A model generated the notes under the pieces. It was not told the origin of the DNA and searched no databases. It was given only the letters and a program-made list of their open reading frames with translations. Source: Myotis daubentonii (lineage: Eukaryota > Chordata > Mammalia > Chiroptera > Vespertilionidae). From it: a stretch of DNA of 64,000 bases. Below, in pieces: positions 20,335-32,039 of this stretch. Numbering within the stretch: position 1 is the stretch's first letter; each line of letters begins with the position of its first letter. The stretch covers positions 116,038,979-116,102,978 of the forward strand of contig NC_081841.1 in the NCBI RefSeq assembly GCF_963259705.1. Reading direction: 5' to 3'. A program made the translations under genes and the position numbers.

Positions 20335-21976
20335 GGGTTTGGGACCCAATCTGCTGCTGGATCCACTGTTGCTGCATGGCTGCGGGTAGTGTTAGCATCC
20401 CTGAGGCTGCTGGAACTGGGCATGTCCTGCCAGGCCTGCAGCCATGCCAGCGCTGTCTTTCTCTTGTTGCTGCGGCTGCTGCTGTTGTTCCATGGCATCT
20501 CTCTGTACTATGGTTTATACTCGCCACGCTGAGGTTGCGCCTGGGTTCATGATGTTCAAGGCCTGGCCCTGGGGGTTCAGGCCTCCCATTGCTTGCTGCT
20601 GTGGAGGGACAGCAGGTCGTGGCCCTCTGGCTTGCATGGAATTTAGGTTCAGCAGGCTGGGCTAGAGCTGAAGGCCAGGCTGGTTAGCCACTTACTTGGC
20701 CATGTGCTATTTGATGAGAGTTGCCATCAGCTGAGGGTTTGACTTGAGGATGTTGAGTACGTGCTGCTGCTGTGGGAGCTGGGAGACTTCAGGGTCCACA
20801 GCAGGTCCTGCAGGGCACCTAGAGAGATGCTCGTAGGTGGCTGCACCTTGGGTCTGCATAGACATCACGGGTCTGGGCATGCCTCACATTTGCTGTTGCT
20901 GGGGGATGGGTGATGGCTGCCACTGCTGGAGGTTGGGGGGCAGAATAACAAGCCCACTGACCTGGTTGGGTCACATTCAGTCCCATGGGGGCCATCTGGC
21001 ACTCGGGGGTCACTGTGACTCAAGGGCATATCATTTTGGTGCTCACCCAGTACAAGTGCTGCTGCTGCTGCGCCTCACATGCAATCTGCCTGGTGCCTCC
21101 ACTGCTGCAGGTGGGACTGGGTGGGGGACGGTGGGGCTGGCACCTGGTTAGTGGGCTTCCCAGTACAATTGTGGTGGGGGGCTGAGTTCTGGCCATGCTG
21201 GAGAACCTGGCTAGTGACATTCTCAAAGGCGAGGGCTGTGGCAGAGTCGGGGGCTATGGTGTCCAGGGTGTGCTGGGATGCAGTGTGGGGGGCCAGGGTG
21301 GTGCTGAGGAGGGGAAGGCAGACTCAGCTGAGGCAGGGTGTGAGTGTTAATGATGGTGGCATCTGCTGGCGCATGAGCTAAGCGTGCTGCTGGCAGTGCT
21401 GTATCTCCTGCTGGCGGAGCTTCTGCTTGATGTTGAGGCAGTAGGGAATGGGGCATGTGTTTTCTTGGCAGTGTTTGGCATGGTAGCAGCAAAGGGCCAT
21501 GAACTGCTTGCACACTCCACAACCTCCATTGGTCTTGCGCTAGCAGCCCTTGGTGTGCTGCACAACTCGCTTCATCTTCTGGCAGGAAGGCTGCAGGCAG
21601 TTGACGTTGTGGCACTGGCGGGCACGCCTCTGGGACTGGATGCAGTGCTGGATGGCCTGGTGCCACCACTCCCGGAAGCTCCTGAACTATGGCTCACCCT
21701 GGCTGCTGCCCTCATCAGCCTCTTCATCCAAGCCCAGCCCCACCTTCACCATCTTGTGGGTGTGGCCCTTTGTGTTGTAGCAGCTGATGCAAAGGTCGTA
21801 GTCCTCGCACCCACAGTGCTGCCTCGGCTCCTGCTCCCCACCCCACCCGCCCCTCACTGCGGCAATACCTCCTCCACTCCAGCTAGCTCTGCTAGGCGCT
21901 AGGCCCTCACAGCCACTGTGGCTTTGTCTGGATGATGCCCACTCTAATTAGCATATTACCCTTTTATTAGTATAGA

Positions 21977-22124
21977 TAAACTATATACAGGGAAACTTAC
22001 ATTCGGGTTGAATTCTACACTCATTAAAGAAAGACTTTTTTTGAGCCAAACCACTCAATCATCTTACATTTAGAACATCACTGAGAAAAACAGTTTATTT
22101 TTACTTTCATTTTCCTTTTGTTAA
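21977..22124. other. spacer, nothing recognised
   Basis: AT-rich DNA between the CREBBP-bearing Helitron and the antisense L1. Confidence 0.5.
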
Positions 22125-22424
22125 AAAAAAAAACATCTTAATTGTACTAGTATAAGTATTACATATGTCCCCTTTTTCTTCCATTAACCCCCTCTAGCTC
22201 ATACCCACCGACTGTCCCAGGCTTTAACCACCCTATTGTCTGTGTCCATGTACATATATACATGCAAGTTTTTTGGTTGATCCCTTTCCAACCACCCACC
22301 CTCCCCTGCCTTTCCTCTGAGATTTAGCATGCTTTACTATGCTTCTATGTCCCTGGGTCTATTTGGTTCATAAGTTTATTTTGTTCATTAGATTCCACAT
22401 ATGAATGAGATCATGTATTACTTG

Positions 22425-22432
<8 letters not shown>

Positions 22433-22461
<29 letters not shown>

Positions 22462-22649
22462 GAGAGGAAAGGAGAGGGATAGAGAGTTAGAAACATCGAT
22501 GAGAGAGAAACATCGATCAGCTGCCTCCTGCACACCCCCTATTCGGGATGTGCCCACAACCAAGGTACATGCCCTTGACCAGAATCAAAACCAGAACCCT
22601 TCAGTCTACAGGCCGGCGCTCTATCCACTGAGCCAAACCGGTTAGGGCT
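22433..22649 (-). mobile_element. VES SINE, copy 2
   Basis: Minus-strand GCCCTAACCGGTTTGGCTCA head, VES body and long poly-A (poly-T on the plus strand). Perfect TSD ACTTGTCTTTTTT at 22420-22432 and 22650-22662. Confidence 0.94.
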
Positions 22650-23930
22650 ACTTGTCTTTTTTCAGACTGGCTTATTTTTCTCAGCATAATACTCGCCAGG
22701 TCCCTCCATGCTGTGTCAAAGGGTATGAGATCCTTCTTTTTTATTGCTGCATAGTATTCCATGATATAAATGTACCACAGATTTTTTAGCCACTCATCTA
22801 CTGATGGGCACTGGGGCTGTTTCTAGACCTTAGCTATTGTAAATTGTGCTGCTATGAGCATAGGGGTTCATGCATTCTTTCTGATTGGTGTTTCAGAACT
22901 CTTAGGATATATTTCTATAAATGCCATCACTAGGTGAAATGGCAGTTCCATTTTTAATTTTTCTTATTTCCATAATGGCTGCACCAGTGTGCAATCCCAT
23001 CAGCAGTGTACTATGGTTCCCTTTTCTCCACATCCGTACCAGCTCTTGTCATTTGTTGATTTGTTGATGGTAGCCATTCTGACAGGTGTGAGGTGATACC
23101 TCATTGTTTTAATTTGCATCTCTCTGATGATCAGTGACTTTGAACAAGTTTTCATAATTCTCTTGACCTTTTGTATGTCCACTTTGGAGGACTGTCTATT
23201 AGGTCCTTTGCCATTTTTTAATTGGATTTTTTTGTCTCCTTTTTTTCATGAGTTCCTTATATATTTTGGATATTAACCCTTTTTCAGATGTATCATTGCC
23301 AAATATGTTCTTCCATACAGTGAACTCCCTTTTTCCCTTTGTTGATGGTTTCTTTTGCTGTGCAGAAGCTTTTTACTTTTATGTACTCTCATTTGTTTAT
23401 TTTCCCTTTAGTTTCCTTTGGCCTGGGAGATGTATCTATAAACATATTGCTACAAGAGATATCAGAGATTTTGCTGCCTGTGGTTTCTTCTAGGATTTTT
23501 ATGATTTCATGACTTAATTTAAGTATTTTATCCATGTTGTGTTTATTCTTATATATGGTGTAAGTTGGTGGTCTAGTTTCATTTTTTTGTATGTTTCTGT
23601 TCATGTTCCCCAACACCATTTATTGAAGAAACTGTCTTGACTCCATTGTATGTTCTTGCCTCCTTTGTCAAATATTAATTGAGCATAATGGCTTGGGTTG
23701 ATTTCTGGGTCCTCTGTTCTGTTCCCTTGATCTATATGCCTGTTCTTGGGCCAGTATGAGGTTGTTTTGATTATGGTGGCTCTGTGATATAACCTGATAT
23801 CTGGTTTTGTGATCCTCCAACTTTGTTCCTCTTTTTTCAAGATTTCTGTGGCTATTTGGGGGTCTTTTTAGGTTCCATATAAATTTTTGGAGTATTTACT
23901 ATAATCTGCACAATATGCTGTTGGAATTTT

Positions 23931-24139
23931 AAAAATATTTTTATTGATTTTAGAGAGGAAGGGAGAGGGAGAGAGATATAAAAATATCAATGATGAGAGG
24001 GAACCATCAATCAGCTGCCTCCTGCACACTCCCTACTGGGAATGGAATCCACAACCTGGGCATGTGCCCTTGACCGGAATTGAACCCTAATCTCTTGGTT
24101 CATAGATCAACACTCAACCACTGAGCCACAGTAGCCAGG
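23931..24139 (-). mobile_element. VES SINE, copy 3 (older)
   Basis: VES body with a more diverged head (CCTGGCTACTGTGGCTCA on the minus strand). Long imperfect TSD: ATATGCTGTTGGAATTTT near 23913 and ATATGTTGTTGGTATTTT near 24140. Confidence 0.88.
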
Positions 24140-24435
24140 ATATGTTGTTGGTATTTTAACAGGGATTGCATTGAATCTGTATATTGCCTTGAGTAGTATG
24201 GACATTTTAATAAAGTTAATTCTACCAATCTATGAGCATGGTACATTCTTCCACTTGTTTATATCTTCCATCTCTTTTTCCAACGTCCTGTAATTTTCTA
24301 AATGCAAGTATTTTAACTCTTTGGTTAAGTTTATTCCTAAATATATTAATTTTCTTATGTTGTAATGGTAAATGACATTTTTTGTTTAGTTTTTCTTTCT
24401 GAGAATTCATTATTACTGTATAAAAAGCCATTGAT

Positions 24436-25178
24436 ATTTATCTTTCTCTGACTGACTTATTTTGCTTAGCATAATGCTCTCCAGCTCCATCCATGCTGCT
24501 GCAAATGGTAGGAGATCCTTCCTTTTAAAAGCAGCATAGTATCCCATTGTGTGGATATACCACAGTTTTTTAATCCACTCATCTGCTGATGGGAAATTAG
24601 GCTGTTTTCAAATCTTAGCTATTGTAAATTGTGCTGCTAAGAACATAGGGGTGCATATATCCTTTTTGATTGGTGTTTCTAGTTTCTTGGGATATATTCC
24701 TAGAAGTGGGATCACTGGGTCAAATGGGAGTCCCATTTTTAGTTTTTTGAGGAAACTCCATACTGTTCTCCACAGTGGCTGCACCAGTCTGCATTCCCAC
24801 CAGCAGTGCACAAGGGTTCCTTTTACTCAGCATCCTTGCCAGCACTTGTCATTTGTTGATTTGTTGATGATTATGCTAAGCAAAATAAGCCAGTCAGAGA
24901 AGGGTAAATATCACATGACCTCACTCATTTATGGATTATAATGAACAACATAAACTGATGAACAAAAACAGATCCAGAGACATTGATCAGATATTCAAAC
25001 TTCAGAGGGAAGGTAGGGGAGGGTGGGTAAGGGGGAGAGATCAACCAAAGGACTTGTGTGCATGCATATAAGCATAACCAATGGACAGATACCAGGAGAT
25101 GAGGGCATGAGTGAGGGTGAGGGGGGGTTGCAATGGGGAGATAAGGACACATATGTAATACCTTAATCAATAAATTTA
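24436..25178 (+). mobile_element. twin-primed (5'-inverted) L1 insertion 1
   Basis: Antisense L1 ORF2 C-terminus (24436-24868) is joined to sense L1 3' end with G-rich 3'UTR and A-rich tail (24869-25178). The whole is bounded by a perfect TSD AAAAAGCCATTGAT at 24422-24435 and 25179-25192. The two arms overlap by about 30 bases of L1 (TTATTTTGCTTAGCATAA against its complement). This is the hallmark of twin priming. Confidence 0.92.
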
Positions 25179-25247
25179 AAAAAGCCATTGATTTTTAGTT
25201 GATGATTTAGTATCCTGCTACATTACCAAACTCTTTTACTAAATCTA

Positions 25248-25987
25248 CTAGTGGCCTGGTGCACAAAATTCATGCATGGAGGGAGGGTTCCCTCAGCCCA
25301 GCCTACACCCTCTCCAATCAAACATCCCTCTCACAATCTGGGACCACTGGCTCCTAACCACACACCTGCCTGTCTGCCTGCCTGATTGTCCCTAATTGCC
25401 CTCCCCTGCCAGCCTGATCTCTCCCCTAACTGACCTCCCCTGCCTGCCTGGTTGCCCCCAACTGCCCTCCCCTGTCGACCTGATCTCATCCCCAACTGCT
25501 CTCCCCTGCCAGCCTGATCGCCCCTAACTGACTCTGCCTGACTGATCACCCCTAACTGCCCTTCCTAGCTGGCCTGATCTCACCCCCAACTGCTCTCCCC
25601 TGCAGGCCTGATCTCGCCCCCAACTGCCCTATCCTGTCAGCCAATTTGGTTATGATTGGTCAGTTTCTATGCCAGTCATCGTCTCTGGACCTATCTCTGG
25701 GCCTGATCAGAGAGGTGGGGCTGATTAGCAGCCCCCATGGAGGCCTGGAGAGAAAGAGAAAGAGAGGCATGGCTTCTGGCAAAGCCCAAATAGAAAGAGG
25801 CAACGGCTGATCAACAGCTGCCATGGAGGCTGTGGATCAGACCCTGCCTCTCTCTGCAGGCCTCTCTCTGGGCCTGATCTGCAGACCCCTCAGCAGTCAG
25901 TGCTGGGTCGCCGTGCAGGAGTGACTTCCAGTGTTCGGTCAAGCCTTTGGTAGGTCATTACGGACCCTGGGTTTTTATATATTAGGA
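25248..25987 (-). mobile_element. HeliBat-type Helitron with ~36-bp repeats
   Basis: The minus strand starts TCCTAATATATAAAAACCC (25987) and ends with GTGCACCAGGCCACTAG (25248). The 3' hairpin is TGCATGAATTTTGTGCAC. Bases 25365-25640 carry imperfect repeats with CCTAACTGCCCTCCCCTGCC. It interrupts antisense L1 ORF2. Confidence 0.9.
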
Positions 25988-28141
25988 TTAGTTTCTTAGC
26001 AAACTCTTTAAGGTTATCTAAGTACAATACCATGTCATCTGCAAATAATGAGTGTTTTGCTTCATCCTTTCCAATTTGGATGCCTTTTATTTCTTCTTCT
26101 TCTCTGATCGCTGTGTTTAAGATTTCCAGTGCTATGTTGAAAAGTGGACTTCCCTGTATTATTCCTGATCTTAGGGGAAATGGTTTTAGTTTTTACCCAT
26201 TTAGTATGATGTTTGTTGTAGGTTTGTCATATATGGCCTTTATTATGTTGAGACATGCTCAGTCTATTTAGCTTTGTTGAGAGTTTTTATTAAAAATGGG
26301 TGCTGGATTTTTGTCGAATGCTTTTTCTGCATCTATTGATGTGATCATGTGATTTTTGTCTTTCAATTTTATTTGATATATCACATTTATTGACTTGCTA
26401 ATATTGTACAACTCTTGCATCCCCAGAATAAATCCTACTTGGTCATGCCGTATGATCTTTTTAATATATTGCTATATCTGATTTGCTAATATTTTGTTGA
26501 GGATTTTAGCATCTATGTCATCAGGAATATTGGCCTGCAATTCCCTTTCTTCATATGGTTGTGGAATTAGGATAATTCTGGCCTCATAAAAAGAGTTTGT
26601 AAAAATAACTAACACCTATCCTCCTCAAACTAATCCATAAAATCCATCCTATTGGTGTTAATTATTATTTGAATGATTGGTAAAACTGCCCTGTGAAGCC
26701 ATCCTGACCAGGGCTTTGTTTGTTGGAATTATTTTGATTACTCCTTCAATTTCATCAATTGTTATTGGCCTATTCAGGTTTTCTGATTCTTCCTGATTCA
26801 GTTTTGGAAGATTGTGTTTCTCTGGGAATTTGTTCATTTCATCCACATTGTCCAAGTTGTTGGCATATAGGTGTTCATAGTATTTTCTTAAAATCCTTTG
26901 TTTTTCTGTGGTGTCAGTTGTTACTTCACCACTTTTGTTTCTGATTTTACTTATTTGGGTCCTCGATCTTTATTTCCTGATGAGTCTGACTGAAGGTTCA
27001 TCAATCTTGTTTATCTTTTCAATGAACCAGCTCTTGGTTTCTCATTGATCTTTTGTCTTAGATTTTTAGTCTCTATGTCATTTATTTCTGCTCTAATCTT
27101 TATTAATTCCTTCCTTCTACTTAATCTGGGTTCTTCTTGTTGCTCTCTTTCTAATTTATTTTAAGTTGTCGGGTTAAATAGTATATTATTAATTTTTCTT
27201 CTTTATTGAGGTAGGCCTGTAGTGCTATGAAATTCTCTCTCAGGGCTGCTTTTGCTGTGTCTCAGAGATTTGTGGTTGTTGTGTGCTCATTTTCACTTAT
27301 TTCCAGAAAATTTTTTATTTCTTTCTTGATCTCATTGGTAACCCATTCATTGCTTAATGACATGCTATTTAGCCTACATGTATTTGAATGTTTTTGAGGG
27401 TTTTTTATTGTAGTTGATTTCTAATTTCATTTCATTGTGATTTGAGATGATATTTGATATGATTTAAATCTTCTTGAATTTGTAGAGACTTCTTTTGTAT
27501 CCTAACATGTGGTCTATCTTTGTAACTGACCCATGTGCCCTTGAGAAGAAAGTATATTCTGCAGCTTTGGGGTAAAATGCTCTAAAAATGTCAATTAAAT
27601 CCATCTGATCCAGTGTGTCATTTAGAGTCACTCTTTCCTTGTTAGTTTTTTGTCCAGAAGATCTATCCAGTGAAGTCAGCAGGGAGTTAAAGTCTCCTAC
27701 AAGGAATGTATTATTGTCAATCTTTCCCTTAAAGTTCTCTAAAATATTTTTTATACATTTAGCCACCCCTATATTGGGTGCATGTATGTTTACCAGGGTT
27801 ATATCCTTTTGTTTGATTGATCCATTTAGTATTATGTAGTGACCTTTGTTGTCTCTTGTGATGTTCTTCATTTTGAAGTCTATTTTTTTAGATATGAGTA
27901 TTCCTCCCCCCAATTTTTTTTTCTTTTACATTTGCATGTAAAATATTTTTCCATCCCTTCACTTTCATCCTGTGTGAGTCTTTTGTTTTGACGTGGGTCT
28001 CTTGTACACAGCATATAATTGGGTCATGATTTTTTATCCATTCAGCTCCCCTATTTCTTTTGATTGAAGCATTTAATTCATTTACACTTAAGGTTATTAT
28101 TGATAGGTGCTTATTTATTACCATTTTAATTTTTATGCCTA

Positions 28142-28145
<4 letters not shown>

Positions 28146-28191
<46 letters not shown>
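28146..28191. repeat. (TC)n microsatellite
   Basis: A pure TC run within the inter-ORF segment of the old antisense L1. Confidence 0.95.
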
Positions 28192-28197
<6 letters not shown>

Positions 28198-29993
28198 TCT
28201 TCTTGTCATTATAGCATCTCTTTAGCATTTCTTGCAGTGCTTGTTTAGTGGTTATAAACTCCTTTAGACTTTTTTTTTTGGTCTGGGAAGCTCCTAATAT
28301 CACCCTCTATTTTGAATGATAACCTTCCTGAATATAATAATCTTGGTTTCAGATCCTTGCTTTTCATGACCTTGGGTATTGCATGTCATTCCCTTCTGTT
28401 GTGCAGTGTTTCTGATGAGAAATCAGTTGAAAGCCTTATGGGAGCTCCTTTGTAGATAACAAATTGTTTTTCTCTTGCTGCCTTTAACATATTCTCCCTG
28501 TATTTAATTTTTGGCCTGTTAATTATGATGTATGTGCATGAGCCTGTTTAGGTTCTTCTTGTTTGGGACTCAGTGCCTCCTGGACTTGTGTATCTTTCTC
28601 CTTCAATAGGTTAGGGAAGTTTTCTGCCATTATTTCTTCAAACACTTTCTCTATACCTTGCTCCTTTCTTCTCCTTCTGGCATACCTATTGTACAAATAT
28701 TGTTATGTTTCATGTTGTCCCAGAGCTCCCTTTAGCTGTCCCACTGTTTTTTAATTTTCCTTTTTTTTGATTCTATGTTTGTGTGATTCTTTTCCAGCCT
28801 ACCTTCTATTTCACTGATCTGATCCTCAGATTCCCCTAATCTGCTATGTATTCCTTTCACTCTGTTTTTTACTAGTGCTGTGTCATTCTTTATAGTTACT
28901 ATATCATTTCTTATGCTGTTGAGAATCTTTGCCATCATTATAATGAACTCTATGTCTGATAAATATCTAATCTGCATTTCATTTATCTCTTTTTCTGTGA
29001 AATTCTCTTATTCTTTCATTTGGGGGTGTTCTTTTTTCCCCCCATTTTGGCTGCCTGTTTAGGTTTGTGATTACGTACTAGGTAACTCTACTACACCACC
29101 CAATCTGTATTGTAGGACAATGTTAAGGTTGTTTCTGACTAATTAGATCAGGCAAGGACTCAAAGCCCCCAGAGACCTGACTCTGCTTGCAGACTGATTG
29201 GATTTAGTCTTGAATAACCTCTGGTAATCTTCCACAGGTGGGGCATGGGATTTTTCAACAGGTTGGGGCCATTGCTTCCACCTGGAGGATAATTGTTCAT
29301 CTTAGTCTCTTAATGGGCCTCAGAAACTCCACAGCATGGTGGAAGGGGTTTTCTAACAGCATGGGGCAACTTCTTGCCCTCTGGAAAATACTGCCTGGAT
29401 AGCAAAGGTCTGCCTGAGAAAGATGTTATCTGCAGCATGAGGGAATGATATAGCACAGGATAGCAGGGTGTCTGACTTATGAGCTCTAACCCCAGAGCTT
29501 TCAACCCTGGCTTCTGCTCACACAGTTCCAGTCCAACCTTCCCTCCCTCTGCCAGAACCCAACTGAGTGGCTGCATACACAATTTTGTGTGTTGGCCCTT
29601 TAAGAGGGTACCTGCATCTCCAGCTGTCTCTCTTTGGCAGACAGCAACCCTGCTGCTTTTCACAGCCAGATGTTATGTGGGCACCTTTCTCAGTTCGGGT
29701 ACTCTCTATTGGAGGACCCAGCTTGGGTTTAGACCCCAGAGTTCTCAGTGGCAATCCCTCACAGATGAGACCTCTCTAGAATTTCAGCTGCATGGGAGCT
29801 CAGACAGCCATTTCATACCTATGCCCTTCCTACCAACCTCTATGTGGTCTCCACTTTTCATCTTTGGTTATCAGGGTTCTCTCTAGCTAGTCTTCAATTG
29901 ATTATTCTGGATGCTTTTCTGTATTTTAATTGTAATTCCAGTGTGGTCGTGGGAGCTTATCTGTATAGCATCCACTTACTCCACCGCCAAGAA

Positions 29994-30144
29994 AGGCAGT
30001 TTTTGATGCAGCTTTAAGAGAAGAAAACAGAATTGTACTTCAAAAAACTTAAGAAAATAAAAAGTTAGCTGTGCAAAAGTCAAAATTGTTTCATTCATGA
30101 GGTACAGATTCCAGAAAACTAATTTATGTTTCTGATCACATCAA
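29994..30144. other. spacer between two antisense L1s
   Basis: AT-rich, no feature recognised. Confidence 0.5.
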
Positions 30145-31376
30145 CTTTCTTTTTTTCTTTATTATTGAAAGTATTAAAGATGTCCCTTTGTGTTTTTTTT
30201 CCCACTGATGTCCTCCACCCAATACCCACCCCTCCCAAGCCTTCACCACACTATTGTCTATGTCCAAGGTCTATGCCTATTTGCATATCAGTTCCCTGGT
30301 TAATTTCACACCACCCACAAACCCCCACAAGTGCCTCCCCTCTGAAATTCGTCAATCTGTTCCATGCTTCTATGTCTCTGGATTTATTTTATTCATCCAT
30401 TTTTTGTTGTTGTTGTTCATTAGATTACACACATGAGTGAAATCATGTGATGCTTGTCTTTCTCTGACTGTCTTATTTTGCTTAGCACAATGCTCTTCAT
30501 GTCCATCCATGCTGTTGCAAATGGTAAGGGTTCCTTCCTTTTACAGCTGCACAGTATTTTATGGTGTAAATATACCAAAGCTTTTTTATCCACTCATCTG
30601 TTGATGGACACTTTGGCTGTTTCCAAATCTTAGCCATTGCAAATTGTGCTGCTATGGACATAGTGGTGCATATATATTTTCTGATTGGTGTTTCAAGTTT
30701 ATTGGAAATATTCCTAGAATTGGTATCTTTAGGTCAAATGGCAGTTTCATTTTTAATTTTTTTTTTTTTGGGGGGGAGGGAGACTCCATACTGTTTTCCA
30801 CAGTGGCTACACCAATCTGCATTCCACCAGCAATGTACTAGGGTTCCCCTTTCTCCACAGCCTCACCAACACTTATCATTTGGGGATTTGTTGATTATAG
30901 CCATTATGAAATGTGTGAGGTGATACAGTGTCCTTTTAATTTGCATTTCTCTGGTGATTAATGACTTTGTACATTTTCTCATATGTCTCTTGGCCTTCTG
31001 TATGTCCCCTTTGGAGAAGTGTCTATATAGGTCCTTGGCCCATTTTTTTAATTGGATTGTTTGTCTTCCTTTTGTTAAGTTCTATGAGCTCCTTATATAT
31101 TTTGGAAATTAACCCCTTATATGATGTATCATTGGAAAATATTTGTCCTCCATTCAGTGGGCTCGCTTTTCACTTTGTTGGTGGTTTCTTTTGCTGTGCA
31201 GAAGCTTTTTATTTTGATATAGTCCAATTTGTTTATTTTCTCCTTAGCCTTAGGAGATATATCTGTAAATATTTTGCTATGATAGATGTCTGAGATTTTG
31301 CTGTCTATGGTTTCTTCTTAGATTTTTGTGGTTTCATGACTTGCATTTAGGTCTTTTATCCATTTTGAGTTTATTC

Positions 31377-31494
31377 CTTTTTTTTTCACCTTGTCACACC
31401 ACCGATTGAAGCAAAGCAACACAACACGCTGCTGCTTCACCCAAAAGTGGTGTTTTTCCTTTGCCCTTTCTTGACGGCTCAGTGGGTCATTAGC
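31377..31494 (-). mobile_element. 118-bp retrocopy of unidentified RNA, perfect 12-bp TSD
   Basis: Flanked by TTGAGTTTATTC at 31365-31376 and 31495-31506. On the minus strand it reads from GCTAATGACCCACTGAGCC to an A-rich tail, which shows L1-mediated retroposition. It is not VES or L1. One frame is open for about 35 codons (includes RQERAKEKHHFWVKQQR). I do not recognise the source transcript. Confidence 0.8.
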
Positions 31495-32039
31495 TTGAGT
31501 TTATTCTTGTGTATAGTATAAGCTGGTGGTCTAGTGTCATTTTTTTAAAGTATCTGTCTAGCTTTCCCTACACCATTTAGTGAAGAGACTATCTGTACTC
31601 CATTGTATATTCATGCCTCCTTTGTCAAATATTGAGCATAATGGCATGGGTCAATTTCAATCTTCTTGAACTTGTAGAAACTCATTTTGTGTCCTAACAT
31701 GTGGTCTATCTTTGAAAATGCCCTATGTGCTTTTGAAAAGAATGTATATTCTGTATAGCTTTTGTGTGAAATGTTCCGTAAATGTCAATTCCATCTGATC
31801 TAGTGTGTCTTTTAGGATCACTGTTTCCTGGTTGATTTATCCAGTGATGTCAGTGGGGTGTTAAAGTATCCCTCTAAGATTGTATTGTTGTCCATCTCTC
31901 CCTTAAAAACCTCTAGAAGTTTTTTTTTATATATATATATATATTTTGATGGTTTTGTATTGGTTGCATATATGTTTACCAGAGTTATAACCTCTTGTAT
32001 CAATTCCTTTAGTATTATGAAGTGGCTTTCATTGTCTCT

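Larger units (their letters stand above)
19385..21837 (-). pseudogene. CREBBP: CREBBP last-exon fragment captured by a Helitron (ZZ end, TAZ2, NCBD, C-terminus)
   Basis: CREBBP is a histone acetyltransferase coactivator. On the minus strand the order matches the C-terminal third: end of the ZZ finger (EDYDLC near 21800, HKMVKVGLGLDEE), TAZ2 (CQKMKRVVQHTKGC near 21545-21580, CCYHAKHCQEN near 21460-21495, CLNIKQKLRQQ near 21400-21440), ARTQPPTT (21163-21199), the NCBD region (VLNILKSNPQLM near 20710-20770), AMGGLNPQGQALNIMNPG (about 20549-20600), PQQHML (19970-19995), TMASSIDQGHLGNP (about 19495-19540) and GDTTVDTLE just before 19385. GSSQGEP and LNPQGQALNIM point to CREBBP rather than EP300. 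Several in-frame TAG codons (for example near 21690 and 21541), frameshifts and two insertions make it non-functional. No intron is visible, which is uninformative because this part is one large exon in mammals. Confidence 0.93.
18902..21976 (-). mobile_element. 3-kb Helitron carrying a captured CREBBP fragment
   Basis: The minus-strand 5' end TCTATACTAATAAAAGG (21976) followed by GTAATATGCTAATTAGAG is a HeliBat terminus. The other end at about 18902 keeps GGGCCTTAG (decayed CTAG) and the sub-terminal CTCACAGTCCGGGAGCCCTCA block, while the hairpin is lost. Between lie Helitron body (18902-19385), about 2.2 kb of CREBBP homology (19385-21837) in the same orientation, and Helitron 5' sequence. 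Two later insertions, nhAT at 19610-19850 and a solo LTR at 20000-20334, split the capture. Confidence 0.85.
22125..29993 (-). mobile_element. old near full-length antisense L1, split by five insertions
   Basis: Left to right (3' to 5'): 3'UTR 22125-22420; ORF2 C-terminus 22663-23912, 24158-24421 and 25193-25247; ORF2 RT and endonuclease 25988-28130, with minus-strand landmarks such as the endonuclease core at 27464-27913; a (TC)n run at 28146-28191 in the inter-ORF region; ORF1 28200-29060; 5'UTR to 29993, ending CCACCGCCAAG. Frames are broken throughout. Interrupters: VES at 22433 and 23931, a twin-primed L1 at 24436 and a Helitron at 25248. Confidence 0.85.

Noticed and set aside
21223..21669. 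148-codon minus-strand open frame
   Set aside because: It is an alternative frame of the captured CREBBP segment; CREBBP residues are read in another frame that contains stops.
21384..21902. 172-codon plus-strand open frame
   Set aside because: It is the antisense of CREBBP TAZ2 homology; the meaningful reading is on the minus strand.
18902..21976. Ordinary processed pseudogene of CREBBP
   Set aside because: Helitron terminal sequences flank it in matching orientation, there is no poly-A tail or TSD at the CREBBP edges, and homology stops just before the stop codon with no 3'UTR.
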